From assembly GCA_026770585.1 (NCBI GenBank), contig MU646846.1, positions 228,011-239,333 on the forward strand: a DNA stretch of 11,323 nt. Reading direction: 5' to 3'. Made by a program: the position numbers and the translations under genes. The notes beneath the pieces were generated by a model, which worked only from the letters and a program-made list of their open reading frames with translations, was not told where the DNA came from and ran no database searches. The stretch comes from Baffinella frigidus (taxonomy: Eukaryota; Cryptophyceae; Cryptomonadales; Baffinellaceae). Positions 1-5,303 of the stretch are shown in pieces. Position 1 is the first letter of the stretch. Each line of letters begins with the position of its first letter.

Positions 1-141
1 CCTGGCTGTCGGACAGGGCCGTTCGGAGGCGTGGGCGTGTCAGGGTTCTCGATGGGAGGAGTGCACGCGCTGATGGCGGCAGCATGCTGCCCGCAACCCC
101 TGGCCGTCGCCGCGTTCATGACCCCTCGCTGCGCGTCCTCG
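1..141 (+). CDS. ABHD18-like exon with nucleophile elbow (5' truncated by window)
   Basis: Frame 1 is open from base 1. It carries GVGVSGFSMGGVHALMAA, a G-x-S-x-G nucleophile elbow with Ser at 49-51, followed by a small-residue stretch and PLAVAAFMTPRCASS. The frame reaches TAA at 151-153, so the exon must end earlier. TCG|GTGCTC at 141/142 gives a phase-0 donor and joins directly to the exon at 552. The left boundary is not visible. A partial copy of its 3' end, including the donor, lies at 286-342. Confidence 0.8.
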
Positions 142-3100
142 GTGCTCCAATAACCCCTTAACGCCACACCCGAATAAACCCCCAACGCTAGACCCTTCAA
201 CCATGACACCGCGACGCGCTTCCTCGGCACCTCTAAGCTCATTTCGGAAAATAACTGAATCGGTATCACTTTCACGCTAGCCACCTGCTGCCCGCCACCC
301 CTGGCCGTCGCCGCTTTCATGACCCCTCGCTGCGCCTCCTCGGTGCTCCAATAACCCCTTAATCCTCCACCCCAATAAACCCTAATGCTGGACCATTCCG
401 TTCGAACGGAAACACTCTTTCTCTAATTCCTACTTCTCCCCTCTCTTTCGAGAAGGGACAGAAAAGACGCGGTAAAGCGGCTGTACTCAGCCATGAACGC
501 TTTCATGAATCGACAGTGTACTGAGTTGGTGAAGGCTTGACACGAACACAGGTGTTCTGCTCCGGGGCTCTCGCAGACGCCTGCGACTGGGAGACCCTCG
601 CCCGGTATGTCTCCCTAAATCATACCCCAACACGAGGATATATAAATAAATAGATATACTCCAGGGCCTGCGACTGGGAAACTCTCGCCCGGTCAACCCC
701 CCCCTCCATAGGACGGAATCCGGGGGAGTTGGGACGTTTTTGGACCAGAACCGTCAACTTTCCCCACCCCCCCCCCGTCAAATTTCCCCCCATAGGACGC
801 CCGGCCAGAGTTCCCCGTAGGGCGGATGACTGAACCGGATGGGATTTGTACGTAGACGATAACTAAACCGGGCAGGCTTACCCTCGCCTGGTCAAAACCT
901 CACCGTAGGACGGTTGACTCAACCGGATGGGTTTTGTACGTGGACGGTTACTAAACCGGGCAGGCTCAGTACCAGAAAAATATGGACCTCCCCCCGTATG
1001 ACCTATCCGTTAACGAATCGCGTACGCGGCTGCCTGGCGGTGAACCCTAACCCCCAAACAACGACTCCGCCCTAACCCCCAACCCCCAAACCAGGACCAC
1101 CCCACCGCCCTCTGCGCGCCGCCGCCCCCTCTGGGAAGAGCCCCCAGAGGGAGACGGCAGCCAGGGGGGGGGGTCGCAGGAGGAGGGGGGGGGTCGTAAG
1201 CTGATGCAGTCGCCGGTGCTGGGGTGGGGGGAGGGGGGAGGGGGCGGGGGGCAGGATGTGCGGGCGGAGCTTGCGAGGGTCAGTGCTCCCGTGGACCCGT
1301 GGTAGTGTGCGTGATGATGAGAGAAGGATGTTTGATGTAGATGAAGAGCTGGTGACGTGGAATGGAGTGGCTCGCAACCTATCAACAAGTCCGTGCTCCC
1401 GCGGACCCGGGGTAGTGTGTGAGCGAGTTGCTTTATTTATAGAGAGGGAGAGTTGCTTTATTGAGAATGTGCAGCTGGGCGGGACTACGGGAACAATCAA
1501 GCCTGAAGCCCGTACGGAGTTCTCCCTGCTGTGAGTGAGGGGGAGAGAGGGAGAATTTCTGTAGAGAAAGCGCTGCGGACCTGGGTCGCAATCCATCAAC
1601 CAATTGGGTACCAATTAATCAATTAATTGATCATTTTGTTGTTTCCAATTAATTCATTGTCCAACCAGTTGCGAGACTGCACGCTGTTCCGCACGCCCCG
1701 GGCCACACAATACCCTCATGGGAGCCTACTTCACGCATTCCATCCTAACCCCTAACCCCTAACCCCTAACCCCTAACCCCTAACCCCTAACCCCTATACC
1801 CTCATCAGGTACTGGCGTTCACGGACATCTCGCTCCTCCCGCCGCCCCCCACCCCCCACGCGACCATCCTCCTCGTGGTATCATCCCTCTTGCCTCTCTC
1901 ATCCCTCTTGACTCACCCCCTCTCGTCTCACTCATTCCGGTATCCCTCCCTCTTGACTCACTCACTCCAGGCTGCGCCCCCCCAACCCCCACGAGATCAT
2001 CCTTTTCGTGGTATCCCCCGCGCCCGGACACGAACAGGTCCACGTTTTAAACGAGAGGGTGTGTTACCGTCGTACGTTCAGCCCGTGACACCACTCGTCT
2101 TGGTACAAGGTTTACCAAGAAGTCGTTTTAACCGATGACAAAGAAGCGAAACCGCACCGGTTCACGGACATCTCGCTGCTCCCGCCGCCCCCCACCCCAG
2201 GCAACTATCTTCCTCGTGGCACCCCCCCCTCTTTTTATGGTTAAGGGTTTTCCTTGAGGGGCTTGCCGGCGGAGCACATGGCTGCCTGCCGTTAATGCAC
2301 ATAACTCACTCCACTTCCTCTCGACTGACTCATTCCAGGCTGCTGTGGTCCTAAACCGTCCTGGCTGAGTAATCATCGTCCTGGTGCTTGCAAGACCTGC
2401 CCGGGTCATGATTACTACGCGACTGACTGGGCCATCCTAAGTCCGGCCCACTGTATTACCAAAAGGACTTAAAAAAAGGCTGAAGGTTGGTGGCCTCAGC
2501 TGCTTTCGTGCACTTGGTGTTTTGGGTACGGCCGGCTCTTGTACACGAGCAGCCTGGTTCCAGGTGTCGCGGAGTCCGTAACCTGTCTCTTGTCGGTTCC
2601 TCTTGCAGAGCGCTGCCCACCGGGACAAAGTCGAGAGTGGGGAACATCTCAAAGAGAAAGGCATCTCCGTTACTGAGGAGTGACGGTGGGTTACCGCAGG
2701 CGTCAGAGGACGCGTACGTGGATCCGCACTCCTCGACATCTCTTCGTGAGTCATGGGGCGCCCAAGGAAGCGCCGCGGAGGTTAAGCCCTAACCACCAGA
2801 CCAATTCTGAGCGAGAATCGGTTAGGATGCCCGTAGGCACAACCCTATGTCCCGACGGATGGCCTACCGTAGGGTCCTGGGGATTTCCAACTTGTTGGTT
2901 ATTCACGAAATCCCTTTGTAGTCCGCTGTGTGGAAACCCTAAACCCTAGATCCTACACCCTAAACCAGGTGCGGTGGCTGTCGGGGGGGCACGTCAACGC
3001 GTTCTTCACGGGGCAGGTCTCGTCTCGATAACACACCGCTTCTTCTGTCCCGTCTCAATAACTCACCGCTTCGTCCAATAAAAACACCGATGCGTCCCAA

Positions 3101-3728
3101 TACCGCAACGATTCGTCCAAGGAAACTCAGATGCGTCCCGATAACACACCGCTTCGCTCAAAGAACACTCCGATCCATCCGATACAGACACCGATTCGCC
3201 CAAAGAACATACCGGTTCGTTTGATAAAAACACCGACCCCCCCCCCTCCACCCCCCCGGTTCATCTAAACAAAAACACCGATCCGTCCAAAGAAAGCGCC
3301 GATTCATGCGATAAACACACCCAGGACTGGCCTCAACCGCCCTCGTTCACGTCCCAACACACCATCAACCGTATCCAGTACACTCTCAACCGTATCCAAC
3401 ACACTCACACCCGTGTCTGATTCTTCCCCTTGTGTCGGGTGTCGGGTTTCGGGTGTCGGGTTTGCTGCGCCATAAACCATAAACCCTAAACCCTAAACCC
3501 TAAACCCTAAACCCTAACCCCCAAACCCCAAACCCGCAGGAAGCAATGCGAGAAGCGCTGCGAGACGCAATGGCTCGCCTCCATACTGCCCCTGCGGACC
3601 CCCATCCCTCCAAGGACACGGAGGGGGGGTGTTCAGCCGCGCACGCACACTCTCTCCCGCTGCACCCTGAGGAGGATACGGAGGGGGGGGCACGCATCTC
3701 GCGGGGGGGGGGGCTACCTCGCGCATGA
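1..3728 (+). CDS. ABHD18: ABHD18-like (DUF2048) alpha/beta-hydrolase, 3' part of a split gene; 5' end outside window
   Basis: Spliced coding region assembled from exons 1-141, 552-604 (or 552-607), perhaps 970/976-1039, 1255-1278, 1809-1877, 2700-2780, 2969-3016 and 3540-3728. Seen directly: the nucleophile elbow SGFSMGGVHA (Ser codon 49-51), the segment VFCSGALADACDWETLA, then DVRAELAR followed by VLAFTDISLLP, then SEDAYV (Asp codon 2709-2711) and VRWLSGGHV (His codon 2990-2992). The order and local wording fit the ABHD18/DUF2048 family as I know it from plants and animals. The animal member is reported to be mitochondrial and linked to cardiolipin deacylation; applying that role here is inference. 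Phases match at every junction except around 604-1255, where two models are possible. The gene converges on the 5-phosphatase gene ending at 5228. No promoter or start codon is in the window. Confidence 0.78.
286..342 (+). pseudogene. 3' shard of the nucleophile-elbow exon
   Basis: Near-identical copy of bases 85-141, offset 201 bp, encoding CC(P)PPLAVAAFMTPRCASS up to the same TCG|GTGCTC donor. Homology runs on into the intron (the CCAATAACCCCTTAA stretch). It lacks the GFSMGG half and has no obvious acceptor at its left edge. It is probably a tandem-duplication relic, although the kept frame and donor leave alternative use possible. Confidence 0.8.
343..551 (+). other. Intron remainder without recognisable features
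   Basis: After the shard there is about 30 bp of duplicated intron, then unremarkable sequence including CT-rich stretches around 415-450. It ends at the acceptor AACACAG|G at 550/551. I see no gene or repeat family in 395-545. Confidence 0.5.
552..604 (+). CDS. ABHD18-like exon VFCSGALADACDWETLA
   Basis: Acceptor ACACAG|GTG, then 17 codons reading VFCSGALADACDWETLA. This matches the family position just after the nucleophile block (plant members have a similar F-C-E-G-x-L...W-E-x-L run). Donor choice: CG|GTATGT ends the exon at 604 in phase 2 and needs a further exon starting with one base. CGGTAT|GTCTCC ends it at 607 in phase 0 and would splice straight to 1255. The downstream shard at 666-691 keeps the CG|GT junction, which favours 604. 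Confidence 0.75.
666..691 (+). pseudogene. 3' shard of the VFCSGALADACDWETLA exon
   Basis: Copy of 579-604 (offset 87) with two changes visible (GAGACC to GAAACT, both synonymous), encoding ACDWETLA up to CG|GTCAAC. It is downstream of the intact exon and carries the 3' end and donor only. A still shorter echo, CCCTCGCCTGGTCAAAAC, occurs at 881-898. Confidence 0.7.
824..967 (+). repeat. Two tandem units (88-bp period) of a dispersed GACT/CCGG repeat
   Basis: Units start at 824 and 912. Each runs GACTGAACCGGATGGG-type, then TTTGTACGT, then ACTAAACCGGGCAGGCT. A third diverged copy lies about 7.4 kb away at 8283-8356, in an intron of the other gene. The CATAGGACG and CGTAGGACGG segments at 791-799 and 904-913 suggest the unit extends to the left. 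Confidence 0.75.
970..1039 (+). CDS. Candidate ABHD18-like exon (weak), NAG-spaced acceptors at 969 and 975
   Basis: If the preceding exon ends at 604 in phase 2, an exon beginning with one base and ending in phase 0 is needed before 1255. This stretch fits from either CTCAG|T (970) or ACCAG|A (976), which are 6 nt apart, up to CTGGCG|GTGAAC at 1039. It would encode KIWTSPRMTYPLTNRVRGCL and similar. I do not recognise family conservation in it, and the left edge abuts the repeat at 912-967. The alternative is direct splicing of 607 to 1255. Confidence 0.3.
1040..1254 (+). other. Intron with CCCTAAC-type start and G-rich end
   Basis: It begins with telomere-like CCCTAACCCCCAAAC stretches (1044-1092). 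It then becomes a GC-rich tract with G-runs of 7-9 around 1165-1190 and 1223-1251, directly before the acceptor GGCAG at 1250-1254. A G-rich 3' end is unlike the other introns here, which are C-rich on the sense strand. Confidence 0.5.
1255..1278 (+). CDS. ABHD18-like micro-exon DVRAELAR (24 nt)
   Basis: GGGGCAG|GATGTG to GCGAGG|GTCAGT gives eight codons, DVRAELAR. Joined in phase 0 to the exon at 1809 it reads DVRAELARVLAFTDISLLP, corresponding to the family segment of the form E-V-R-x-x-x-x-V-L-x-x-T-D-V. The fit across the junction is the main evidence. An earlier acceptor cannot be excluded because the frame stays open upstream. Confidence 0.6.
1279..1808 (+). other. Intron with internal duplication, AT-rich palindromes and CCCCTAA array
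   Basis: The segment GTGCTCCCGTGGACCCGTGG near 1283 recurs diverged near 1392, each followed by GTAGTGTG. AT-rich near-palindromes around TCAATTAATTGA occur at 1604-1660. The CCCCTAA array at about 1745-1795 is annotated separately. No coding exon was recognised. Confidence 0.5.
1745..1796 (+). repeat. (CCCCTAA)n, about 7 uninterrupted heptamers
   Basis: A clean period-7 array of CCCCTAA just upstream of the acceptor CATCAG|G at 1808. It is a one-base variant of the plant-type telomere heptamer, with the C-rich strand on the sense strand of the plus gene. Each unit offers a CTAAC branch-point-like sequence. Confidence 0.9.
1809..1877 (+). CDS. ABHD18-like exon VLAFTDISLLPPPP...
   Basis: CATCAG|GTACTGG to CTCGTG|GTATCA, 23 codons in phase 0-0, reading VLAFTDISLLPPPP then TPHATILLV. 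This matches the family stretch L-x-x-T-D-x-x-x-F-P-x-P...A-x-I-x-V that precedes the catalytic Asp region. Two partial copies lie downstream (1978-2010 and 2160-2218). Confidence 0.8.
1978..2010 (+). pseudogene. 3' shard of the VLAFTD exon (copy 1)
   Basis: Encodes PPNPHEIILFV against PPTPHATILLV in the intact exon, ending in the same TCGTG|GTATC donor. Homology covers only the 3' third of the exon. The amino-acid changes are moderate (T/N, A/E, T/I, L/F) and there is no stop. It sits downstream of the intact exon, as the other 3' shards do. Confidence 0.7.
2160..2218 (+). pseudogene. 3' shard of the VLAFTD exon (copy 2, frameshifted)
   Basis: Starts at GTTCACGGACATCTCGCT, identical to the intact exon apart from one base, and lacks the first four codons and the acceptor. 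A net length change in the CCCCACCCCAGG region shifts the frame between FTDISLLPPPP and QATIFLV. The donor GTGGTATC has become GTGGCACC. It is non-functional as a direct replacement. Confidence 0.7.
2219..2699 (+). other. Intron remainder without recognised features
   Basis: Mixed-composition sequence. An echo of the CTTGACTCACTCACTCCAGGCTGC stretch at about 1950-1975 recurs near 2320-2345 (GACTCATTCCAGGCTGC). There are no long simple repeats. Open frames around 2437-2700 resemble no family I know and read through the splice site at 2700. Confidence 0.4.
2700..2780 (+). CDS. ABHD18-like exon with catalytic-acid segment SEDAYV
   Basis: ACCGCAG|GCGTCA to GCGGAG|GTTAAG, 27 codons, phase 0-0. 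It reads ASEDAYVDPHSSTSLRESWG followed by AQGSAAE. The (E/D)DxYV-P-HS...L...W pattern is the family region that holds the acid residue, and the exon ends in E so that the next exon completes E-V-R-W. Asp codon at 2709-2711. Confidence 0.85.
2940..2968 (+). repeat. CCCTAAA-like stretch abutting an acceptor
   Basis: Short degenerate telomere-type repeat (CCCTAAACCCTAGATCC...CCCTAAACC) ending in the acceptor CCAG at 2968. The last unit lies within 10 nt of the exon and could supply branch point and pyrimidine tract. Confidence 0.75.
2969..3016 (+). CDS. ABHD18-like exon with catalytic-His segment GGHV
   Basis: AACCAG|GTGCGG to GGGCAG|GTCTCG, 16 codons, VRWLSGGHVNAFFTGQ. The GGHV motif is the family's histidine segment, and the join gives E|VRWLSGGHV. 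His codon 2990-2992. Phase 0-0. Confidence 0.85.
3017..3325 (+). repeat. Degenerate minisatellite, unit about 21-24 bp, roughly 13 copies
   Basis: Repeats of the form AACACCGATTCGTCCAAAGA with strong drift (CCGCTTCGTCCAATAAA, CCGATGCGTCCCAATA, CCGATCCATCCGATAC and so on), starting at the intron donor. This is the only long intronic array in the plus gene that is not built on 7 bp. A related short repeat (CAACCGTATCCAACACAC) follows at 3362-3410. Confidence 0.8.
3428..3539 (+). repeat. TGTCGGG heptamers then (CCCTAAA)n up to the acceptor
   Basis: 3428-3463 holds GTGTCGGGTGTCGGGTTTCGGG, G-rich on the sense strand. About 15 bp later come roughly six CCCTAAA units plus CCAAACCCCAAACC, ending in CGCAG at 3539. 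The arrangement places G-rich heptamers upstream and C-rich heptamers next to the acceptor in the same intron. Confidence 0.85.
3540..3728 (+). CDS. ABHD18-like terminal exon
   Basis: CCCGCAG|GAAGCA then EAMREALRDAMARL, fitting the family's C-terminal helix (F..AI..A...L) in phase 0 after FFTGQ. Beyond that the exon is low-complexity and repeat-derived: two PSKDTEGG / PEEDTEGG units and a G-run. It ends at TGA 3726-3728. The last few codons and the stop fall in what looks like the left terminal repeat of a foldback element. The stop could instead follow a donor that I cannot place. Confidence 0.65.
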   Translation, partial: EAMREALRDAMARLHTAPADPHPSKDTEGGCSAAHAHSLPLHPEEDTEGGARISRGGGLPRA

Positions 3729-3842
3729 GCTCTTGAGGAGCCGCCCCTCTCCCCTAGGACCACCGTAGGGTCATAGGTAGGCCGACTGTAGGGTGCTAGG
3801 GGGGTGCGCCTCGTTAAGAGCGAGGTACCCCTGTACAGGGGG
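3705..3842. mobile_element. Foldback (MITE-like) element 1, overlaps the hydrolase stop codon
   Basis: Left arm CTACCTCGCGCATGAGCTCT...GCCCCTCTCCCCTAGGACC (3708-3762) pairs imperfectly with right arm GCTAGGGGGGTGCGCC...AGAGCGAGGTACCCCTGTA (3795-3836). Its ends and CTAGGACC interior match the family at 4071-4194. No coding capacity. Confidence 0.6.
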
Positions 3843-3891
3843 GGGGGCTTCTAGAGGGGGTTCACGTGGCTAGCGCGAGAGGGGGGGTGTC

Positions 3892-3962
3892 GGTAAGGGG
3901 CGGAGGATTGGGGTGCAGATGGTTTATCTCGGTGAGGGGCGGAGGATTGGGGTGCAGATGGT
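3892..3962 (+). repeat. Tandem direct repeat, 39-bp period
   Basis: A 32-bp core (GGTRAGGGGCGGAGGATTGG then GGTGCAGATGGT) occurs at 3892 and 3931 with one difference. It lies between foldback elements in the intergenic space. The rest of 3843-4070 shows only short purine-rich repeats (GAGGTGG, GTTAACT). Confidence 0.85.
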
Positions 3963-4070
3963 GATTTCCGAGGTGGATTTTCTCAAGTTAACTTGGAGGT
4001 GGGTAAAGTTAACTATGGAGGTGGGGCCCCTCTGGGAAATGGCGTGCGGGGAGAGGGTTGGAAAATCTGA

Positions 4071-4194
4071 TACAGGGGTACCTCGCTCATAAGGAACTGC
4101 CCCCCCGCTAGGACCCCCACAGGGCACTAGGCATAGCCCTACTGAAGGGCCCTAGGTGGGGGGGGGAGTTTCTTATGAGCGAGGTACCCCTGTA
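4071..4194. mobile_element. Foldback (MITE-like) element 2, perfect 23-bp terminal inverted repeats
   Basis: It starts TACAGGGGTACCTCGCTCAT and ends with the exact reverse complement. The arms continue imperfectly through AGGAACTGCCCCCC / GGGGGGGGAGTTTC to CTAGG-containing cores. About 124 bp long. The TA at each extreme could be a TA target duplication as in Tc1/mariner-type MITEs; this is inference. Confidence 0.8.
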
Positions 4195-4224
4195 ATGTCC
4201 CAACATGTAAGAGTGCTCAAGACC

Positions 4225-4362
4225 TCTCGCTGTCGCTGCTCCGCCTATCCCTCAAGTGGCGAGTAGGCTCATACATCCTACCGTAGGGCATACGTAGGAC
4301 CTCTTCGGGGTCAACTTTGACCCCATCGCCACTTAAGGGATGAGCGAGCAGGGACAGCGGGG
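4225..4362. mobile_element. Foldback element of a second family (CCCTCAAGTGG type)
   Basis: Left arm CTGTCGCTGCTCCGCCTATCC...AAGTGGCGA pairs with right arm TCGCCACTTAAGGGATGAGCG...GGGACAG. The interior has CCTACCGTAGGGC and the perfect palindrome GGGGTCAACTTTGACCCC, apart from its two central bases. A second copy of the family is at 4598-4702. Confidence 0.75.
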
Positions 4363-4363
4363 A

Positions 4364-4487
4364 TGTACAAGAGTACCTCACTCACAAGAAACTCCCACCC
4401 CCCTAGGACCAGCATAGGGCCCTAGACATAGACCTACTGTAGGGTCCTATGGGGGGCGGTTTCTTGTGAGCGAGGTACCCCTGTACA
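4364..4487. mobile_element. Foldback (MITE-like) element 3, same family as 4071-4194
   Basis: Ends TGTACAAGAGTACCTCACTC and the near-complement GAGCGAGGTACCCCTGTACA, continuing through ACAAGAAACTCCCACCCCCC / GGGGGGCGGTTTCTTGTG. CTAGGACC lies near the left arm and GGGTCCTA near the right. It directly abuts the element ending at 4362. Confidence 0.8.
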
Positions 4488-4597
4488 CGACTCTCTCCAC
4501 AATGAAGGGTGGTTCAGACCCAGATGTGACAGCAACTCGACTTCCTCCATTCTCAGCCGATCTTCTACCAACGCCCGCGCGCAACCACCCATCCTGC

Positions 4598-4702
4598 TAT
4601 CCCTCAAGTGGCCAGTAGGCTCATACGCCCTACCGTAGTGCCCTAGGACCTGCCTAGGACCTCTTGGCAGTCAAATTTGACTGTCTGGCCTCTGAAGGGA
4701 TA
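4598..4702. mobile_element. Foldback element, CCCTCAAGTGG family, second copy
   Basis: TATCCCTCAAGTGGCCAGTAGG...CATACGCCCTACCGTAG shares most of its left half with 4242-4285. The right arm is CTGGCCTCTGAAGGGATA, and the interior palindrome is CAGTCAAATTTGACTG. It is separated from its relatives by unexplained sequence at 4488-4597. Confidence 0.75.
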
Positions 4703-4767
4703 ATCTGTCCATCTCAGACAAACGGGAGTGTCTCCAACACAAGACCCCCCCCCCACTGGGAGGCGCT

Positions 4768-4832
4768 GGGTCCCCTAGGACCACCTAGGATCCTAGGGAC
4801 ACACCTAGGACCACCCTAGGTCCTAGGGGCAC
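4768..4832. repeat. CTAGG-rich nested palindromes
   Basis: GGTCCCCTAGGACCACCTAGG and ATCCTAGGGAC, then ACCTAGGACCACCCTAGGTC and CTAGGGGCAC, form overlapping hairpins. They share the CTAGGACC core of the neighbouring foldback elements and may be an internally rearranged copy. Confidence 0.65.
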
Positions 4833-4943
4833 GCCCTGCCTCATAAGCAACCGCCCCCCCTCTAGAACCCTACAGTAGGCCCATGCCTAGGGCCCTATGG
4901 TGGCCCTAGGAGAGGGGCAGTTTCTCATGAGCGAGGTACCCCT
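4833..4943. mobile_element. Foldback (MITE-like) element 4, truncated left end
   Basis: Left arm CCTGCCTCATAAGCAACCGC...CTCTAG pairs with CTAGGAGAGGGGCAGTTTCTC...GAGCGAGG. The right terminus GAGCGAGGTACCCCT matches elements 1-3, while the left terminus lacks TACAGGGGTACC. Immediately after it comes a CCTAAACCCTA telomere-like stub. Confidence 0.7.
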
Positions 4944-5017
4944 AAACCCTACCCCGGGCCCATGCCCATGGTCCACGTTATGAGTAGGCGGTGGCTTCCG
5001 ATTCGCGAGGGGCCCCT

Positions 5018-5049
5018 GCCTCTCTATCTCGCTCTCGCTCTCGCTCTCG

Positions 5050-5092
<43 letters not shown>

Positions 5093-5225
5093 CCTCACTC
5101 ACTCTCTCGCTCACCCTTTCTCTCGATCTACCTCTCTCTCTTTCACTCTCTCGCGCGCGCTCTTTCTCGCTCTATCTCTCTCTCGCGCGCTCCCTCTCTC
5201 TCCCCCCCTCCCTCTCTCTCACACA
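5018..5225. repeat. CT/GA microsatellite with CTCGCTCTCT variants
   Basis: About 200 bp of (CT)n interrupted by CG, ending two bases before the 5-phosphatase stop codon (5228-5230). On the minus strand it is (GA)n and would form the start of the 3' untranslated region. Serine/arginine- or leucine-rich frames here are artefacts of the repeat. Confidence 0.9.
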
Positions 5226-5227
5226 CG

Positions 5228-5303
5228 CTATCTCTGGAGGTGAGCCTCGAAGAAGACCATGGCGTGATCCGAGTGCGGGGGCAGCTTCTTGCCGTACCGG
5301 AAC
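5228..5303 (-). CDS. 5-phosphatase terminal exon with SDH motif
   Basis: GAAAGCAG|GTTCCGG, one base then FRYGKKLPPHSDHAMVFFEA and HLQR, stop TAG at 5230-5228. Ser-Asp-His (codons 5272-5264) is the conserved catalytic/metal-site motif near the C-terminus of 5-phosphatases. One base here completes AG+G from the previous exon. Confidence 0.82.

Noticed and set aside
1-410. Antisense open frame of more than 130 codons with a repeated RGYWSTE(E/D)AQRGVM(K/N)AATARG unit
   Set aside because: The plus strand here encodes a recognisable nucleophile elbow with a matching donor. The duplication offset is 201 bp, a multiple of three, so the opposite frame repeats too and stays open by chance.
3017-3325. 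CRISPR-like direct repeats
   Set aside because: Units are contiguous and drifting, without uniform spacers, and the sequence is eukaryotic.
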